From: Polymyxa betae
Taxonomy: Eukaryota; Endomyxa; Phytomyxea; Plasmodiophorida; Plasmodiophoridae
Direction of reading: 5' to 3'
Assembly: GCA_003693705.1 (NCBI GenBank)
Contig: RBZT01000536.1
Location: 1-57,364 of the forward strand
DNA length: 57,364 nt
Shown one piece after another: positions 54,601 to 57,364 of this stretch (positions are counted from its first letter, which is position 1; the number at the start of each line of letters is the position of its first letter). A model generated the notes under the pieces. The model was given only the letters and a program-made list of their open reading frames with translations, did no database searches and was not told where the DNA came from. The position numbers and the translations under genes are program-made.

Positions 54601-55559
54601 GAGCACCAATTTCTTCCAAGACTTTCAGATTTATTTCACAAAGTTATCAGAGTTTCTCAGCTTCGGCTCTGCGCTCTCATTTGGTACCCATTTAGGCGAT
54701 CGCTTGCTTCAGCCCCATTCTGCTTTCACTTAATCCTACGACAGCAGCACGGTTGGGTACAATGATTCTGGTACTTTAAAGTCTAGCCAATCAGATCGCA
54801 GGATTGGAAGATTTCGATTCTGCGCTCGAATAAAAACATTCCCCGAGAATCATACATTCAAACTTCACAAAAACTGCGTCGCTGCTTTACCTGATTTTTA
54901 CACCATTACGATTTCCAAATTTTATGGTACCGGTATCCAGATACTTTCCGTTATAGCGTGGCACCGTAATGATCAATTTCCAAATCGAGACGCCAAAATG
55001 TTGTAATGGATGAGATCTTTATTTTGGTTTTCTGCTGACAAAACATCCGGTTTGGTGTGTCCACCCATAAACTTTAGCAGAAGGTCCCTATCAAAATTGG
55101 AGAGTTAAGATGTCCGCCACGGTACAACTGGTTAATTTCGCGATTCAGGCAATTGCGGGTGGGATGGTCCGGAGCGGAGCCATGCGTCATCTTTGGAAAG
55201 TAGAAAAACTCCTAAATCATTTTTTCTAAACAAACTTGGTCGTCAATGTCCAGATCAGACTACCTGGTGGGTGATTCAGCTGGCGACCTAGACGCTGACA
55301 AAAGGGCGATGGCGACGCGAGCCTTTACTTCGCCATTGATAGAAGCGATTATAATTCTCTATAATAGTCGTTTCTGCAGTTCTTTTAGCGTTACCTCAAA
55401 TTTTTTAAAAAACTTTTACCCGAGGCGAACTCCTGCTTACATCAATAACATGTAAGGAAAAACAGTCGTTGAACACGTTATATTGTGCAGTTACGTTCAC
55501 AACAAACGAAAAGTTGATTGCACATAGATAATGAGAGATCTGTATGAATATACAGAAGA
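51660..55559. other. 3.9-kb gene-poor region, no confident gene
   Basis: Several short segments read like protein but lack starts, splice partners or domains. On plus, about 53677–53750 begins MGYKLVAFLLTILSTNSFMM, which looks like a signal peptide but stops after 27 codons. About 54037–54395 contains KRIERRRAKQDFV, then KKGLQVCSGIHHYEGILSFE and IIHHIMRKDGRPLSTLINSY in different frames. On minus, 54026–54361 is open (111 codons). This looks like decayed genes or old repeats. No tRNA, rRNA or inverted-repeat element was found. Confidence 0.4.
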
Positions 55560-56152
55560 TCAAAATGTTGCAGAATCAAACAGGAGTGAAATCCAGTCAA
55601 AAGTGTCCTCAACCTGAACTTCTTCATTGGACTGAATCACGTCAGGCTCTGTAACAACATCCGGAAAAGCGGTCTGTTCATCATCAGCATCATCGGAATC
55701 CATCGCGGCACGAACTTGGTCAAAAAACTCCTCCATTGTGTCATATTCGCTGAAAATACGGATAACACTATAGATGGGCAAGTCCTCCATAGACTCGTGG
55801 AACCATTCAGAAATCTGCTCTGCTATTGGATTATCTTGAAGAATCCGAATTACATTTGAGACTCCGTTCACGGCATCATGCGGCAATCCATCATCCGAGC
55901 CCGAGCTAATCGAGTCACCATCATCATCCTGCTCGGGACCAGCATGACCACCCAATGCGCCGTCCGCATAGGCATTCACGTCGTCAGAGAACGACGGCGG
56001 CTCTGTTACAGGATATCAGTGGAAACCCGTGGCGGTAGACGGAAGGGGCCAGTATCACCTATAGGCTGGGTGTTGGGATGGGAGGCATCGCTGCTGGCAA
56101 GAAGTAGGAGCGACAGGAGCGCGAGAGCCAGCACGACGTTGGACGACGGCAT
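55560..56152 (-). CDS. Secreted acidic protein, not recognised
   Basis: Two exons, 56152–56059 and 56002–55560, 178 aa in phase. A strong signal peptide (MPSSNVVLALALLSLLLLASSDA) is followed after the intron by a very acidic chain (EQDDDGDSISSGSDDGLPHD; MDSDDADDEQ) with a central helical part (NVIRILQDNPIAEQISEWFH). No cysteines in the mature part and no RxLR-type motif is evident. It could be an extracellular acidic protein or an effector. The intron is 56 bp; without it the frame is broken, which supports the splice. In-frame ATG 56197 would bury the signal peptide. Confidence 0.6.
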
Positions 56153-56951
56153 TCTGATTGTTTTCAGAGAAGCAGGGATAGTGACCGGAATGACCAAACA
56201 GAATTGCCGGAAAGTCCGTCACGGACTTCCATTCAAGTGATCGCATCATCGCAAGCTTTTCTATAGGAAACGGGTGACCTACGGACTGTTTGTGCGAGCG
56301 TACATTCTCTCTCCATCTCGGGAATGTCTCCTATGATCTTTTGTCCGCCTTATCAATCTGTCTCGGGTTCTGCAGATCAAGGATCTGCCATGTCAAAACA
56401 ACGACCAGTCCGAGCTCACGGGACAGCACGACCGCAACCGTTACCCATCACGACCAGGTATATATTACGACCCAAGACCAGGGCCCCAACGCACCCCATC
56501 ACACCAATCGACCTCATCCACCCAATCATCCCAGTAAGCCCCATCACCCCACCCACCCCGACATTTCACTATCTAAGCTTTACAGAGATCAGCCCATCAT
56601 GCTCTGAGACCAGTGTACATAACAACCCCATTGAATGCGTGGCCATATTTGCAAATCTTTATTCTTCTGGCTGCAACAGCCTATACATCTCCTGCTACAA
56701 TCCGTCTATCATTGACACGATTTCTGGATTCTGAACTAGTTCAGTCTGACATATGTTGCACCTGATTTGTAAACTACCCTCGGAACCGCCAAATCGCGGC
56801 ATCTTGCTCGTATTGGCTCTGGTATATTGAACAACTAATAACATGTACCAATCACGCAGAACGAGAACTATTTTACATATCAAATTTTTGATATTATTTT
56901 AATCATTATGCTATGCAGGACATTATCCTGCCATTAAACGAGGGATGCTGT
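56153..56951. other. Intergenic with C-rich low complexity (about 56460–56570)
   Basis: The plus strand has a long CCCAT/CACCC-rich tract. The plus frame through it (56324–56734) is Pro/Ile/Thr low complexity without a domain. A minus frame (56695–56883) contains a CxxC pair (RCNICQTEL) but stops after 62 codons without a partner exon. I do not call either a gene. Confidence 0.4.
56539..56559 (-). other. Potential G-quadruplex motif
   Basis: The minus strand has four G-runs of 3–4 within 21 bases (GGGG-T-GGG-T-GGGG-TGAT-GGGG). This meets the usual G-quadruplex pattern with loops of 1, 1 and 4. Confidence 0.5.
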
Positions 56952-57357
56952 TTAGCAGGATTGACGTTCACATTGCTTATGTTGACGATGCTTGCGCTTA
57001 CGTTCCTTCTCTTGTTTCTTAGACTTCTGGCAGAACAATGACCCCCAACACGATTTCTAAACATCAAACCAACATATTCAGCACCGGAACACAAGTTCCC
57101 AACACCAGCGTTACCTTGGCCTTGGGTTTGTACGATCTCGAACTGTAGGTCTCATAGACATTCGCCCGTTTATACGACATTTCTGGTGCATCGCCTTTGT
57201 ACACCTGGGCATACTGGGGCTGGCAGTCATTGGCATTCGCCTTATTGTAAGACGATTCCGGAGCATCGTTGTTGTACTGCTGGGCATACGAGGGCGGGAC
57301 ATAGACCTGTGGTACTGGTGTCGCATAGAACTCGACTTCTTTGTATTTGGTGCTCAT
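56952..57357 (-). CDS. Small Tyr-rich repeat protein with basic Cys tail, not recognised
   Basis: Two exons, 57357–57115 and 57056–56952, 115 aa in phase. The N-terminal half has two related units (NNDAPESSYNKANAN and KGDAPEMSYKRANVY) in a Tyr/Pro/Gln-rich context. The second exon adds KKSCWGSLFCQKSKKQEKER and a Lys/His/Arg-rich end. No signal peptide and no known family. The splice is supported by donor GTAACG, acceptor TTTAG and maintained frame. The start is the first ATG, seven bases from the window end. Confidence 0.55.
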
Positions 57358-57364
57358 GGGTTCG

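Noticed and set aside
56324-56734. 136-codon proline-rich plus-strand frame
   Set aside because: Created by CCCAT/CACCC low complexity; no start context, domain or exon partner.
1-57364. CRISPR array, rRNA operon, bacterial operons or riboswitches
   Set aside because: No regular spacer repeats or rRNA sequence; genes have spliceosomal introns, so bacterial features are not expected.

Overview
This is eukaryotic nuclear DNA. Nearly every gene is cut by short GT–AG introns, mostly 45–60 bp, and many exon sets can be joined by hand with all phases agreeing. The gene set points to a flagellated, chitin-making protist: BBS4 (cilium), chitin synthase, Sey1/RHD3-type GTPase, taxilin, NOP9, TAF1, SAP30BP/HCNGP, mitochondrial L12 and an Amt-type ammonium transporter. 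Several intergenic stretches carry TTTAGGG-type motifs, and the hAT transposase looks like families common in oomycetes. An oomycete or close stramenopile is my best guess (about 0.7), by inference only.

Layout. 1–5.0 kb is transposon-rich: a 0.98-kb element with 43-bp terminal inverted repeats, a complete 2.75-kb hAT element with an 8-bp target duplication but a broken transposase, and a 0.57-kb MITE-like element beside it. 5.06–7.6 kb (minus) holds an ammonium transporter whose exons run in frame into a C-terminal RGS domain, the most unusual thing here. 8.0–14.0 kb is a group of secreted-protein genes: two hevein-like cysteine-module genes (one with an internally duplicated three-exon cassette) and a cysteine/proline-repeat protein containing an assembly gap. 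14.2–32.1 kb is dense conserved housekeeping: LRRC40-like, BBS4, UBL–UBA, chitin synthase, KOW protein, NOP9, isochorismatase-like, a TFxP-repeat coiled-coil protein, Sey1 and a methyltransferase–TPR fusion.

32.7–41.4 kb is gene-poor, with small membrane proteins, tandem repeats, one intron-rich unrecognised gene on the minus strand (about 36.6–38.4 kb) and a weaker coding trace on the plus strand. 41.4–51.6 kb is dense again: mitochondrial L12, SAP30BP/HCNGP, TAF1, a tandem pair of unknown paralogues, taxilin and an atypical kinase. 51.7–55.5 kb has no confident gene. The right end has a secreted acidic protein, a C-rich low-complexity stretch and a small Tyr-rich/basic protein.

Functional links are limited, as usual in a eukaryote. 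The chitin synthase and the hevein-like (chitin-binding) secreted proteins could share a substrate. The Amt–RGS fusion suggests ammonium uptake wired directly to G-protein signalling. Exon coordinates given in the entries were derived by hand from splice consensus and reading frame.
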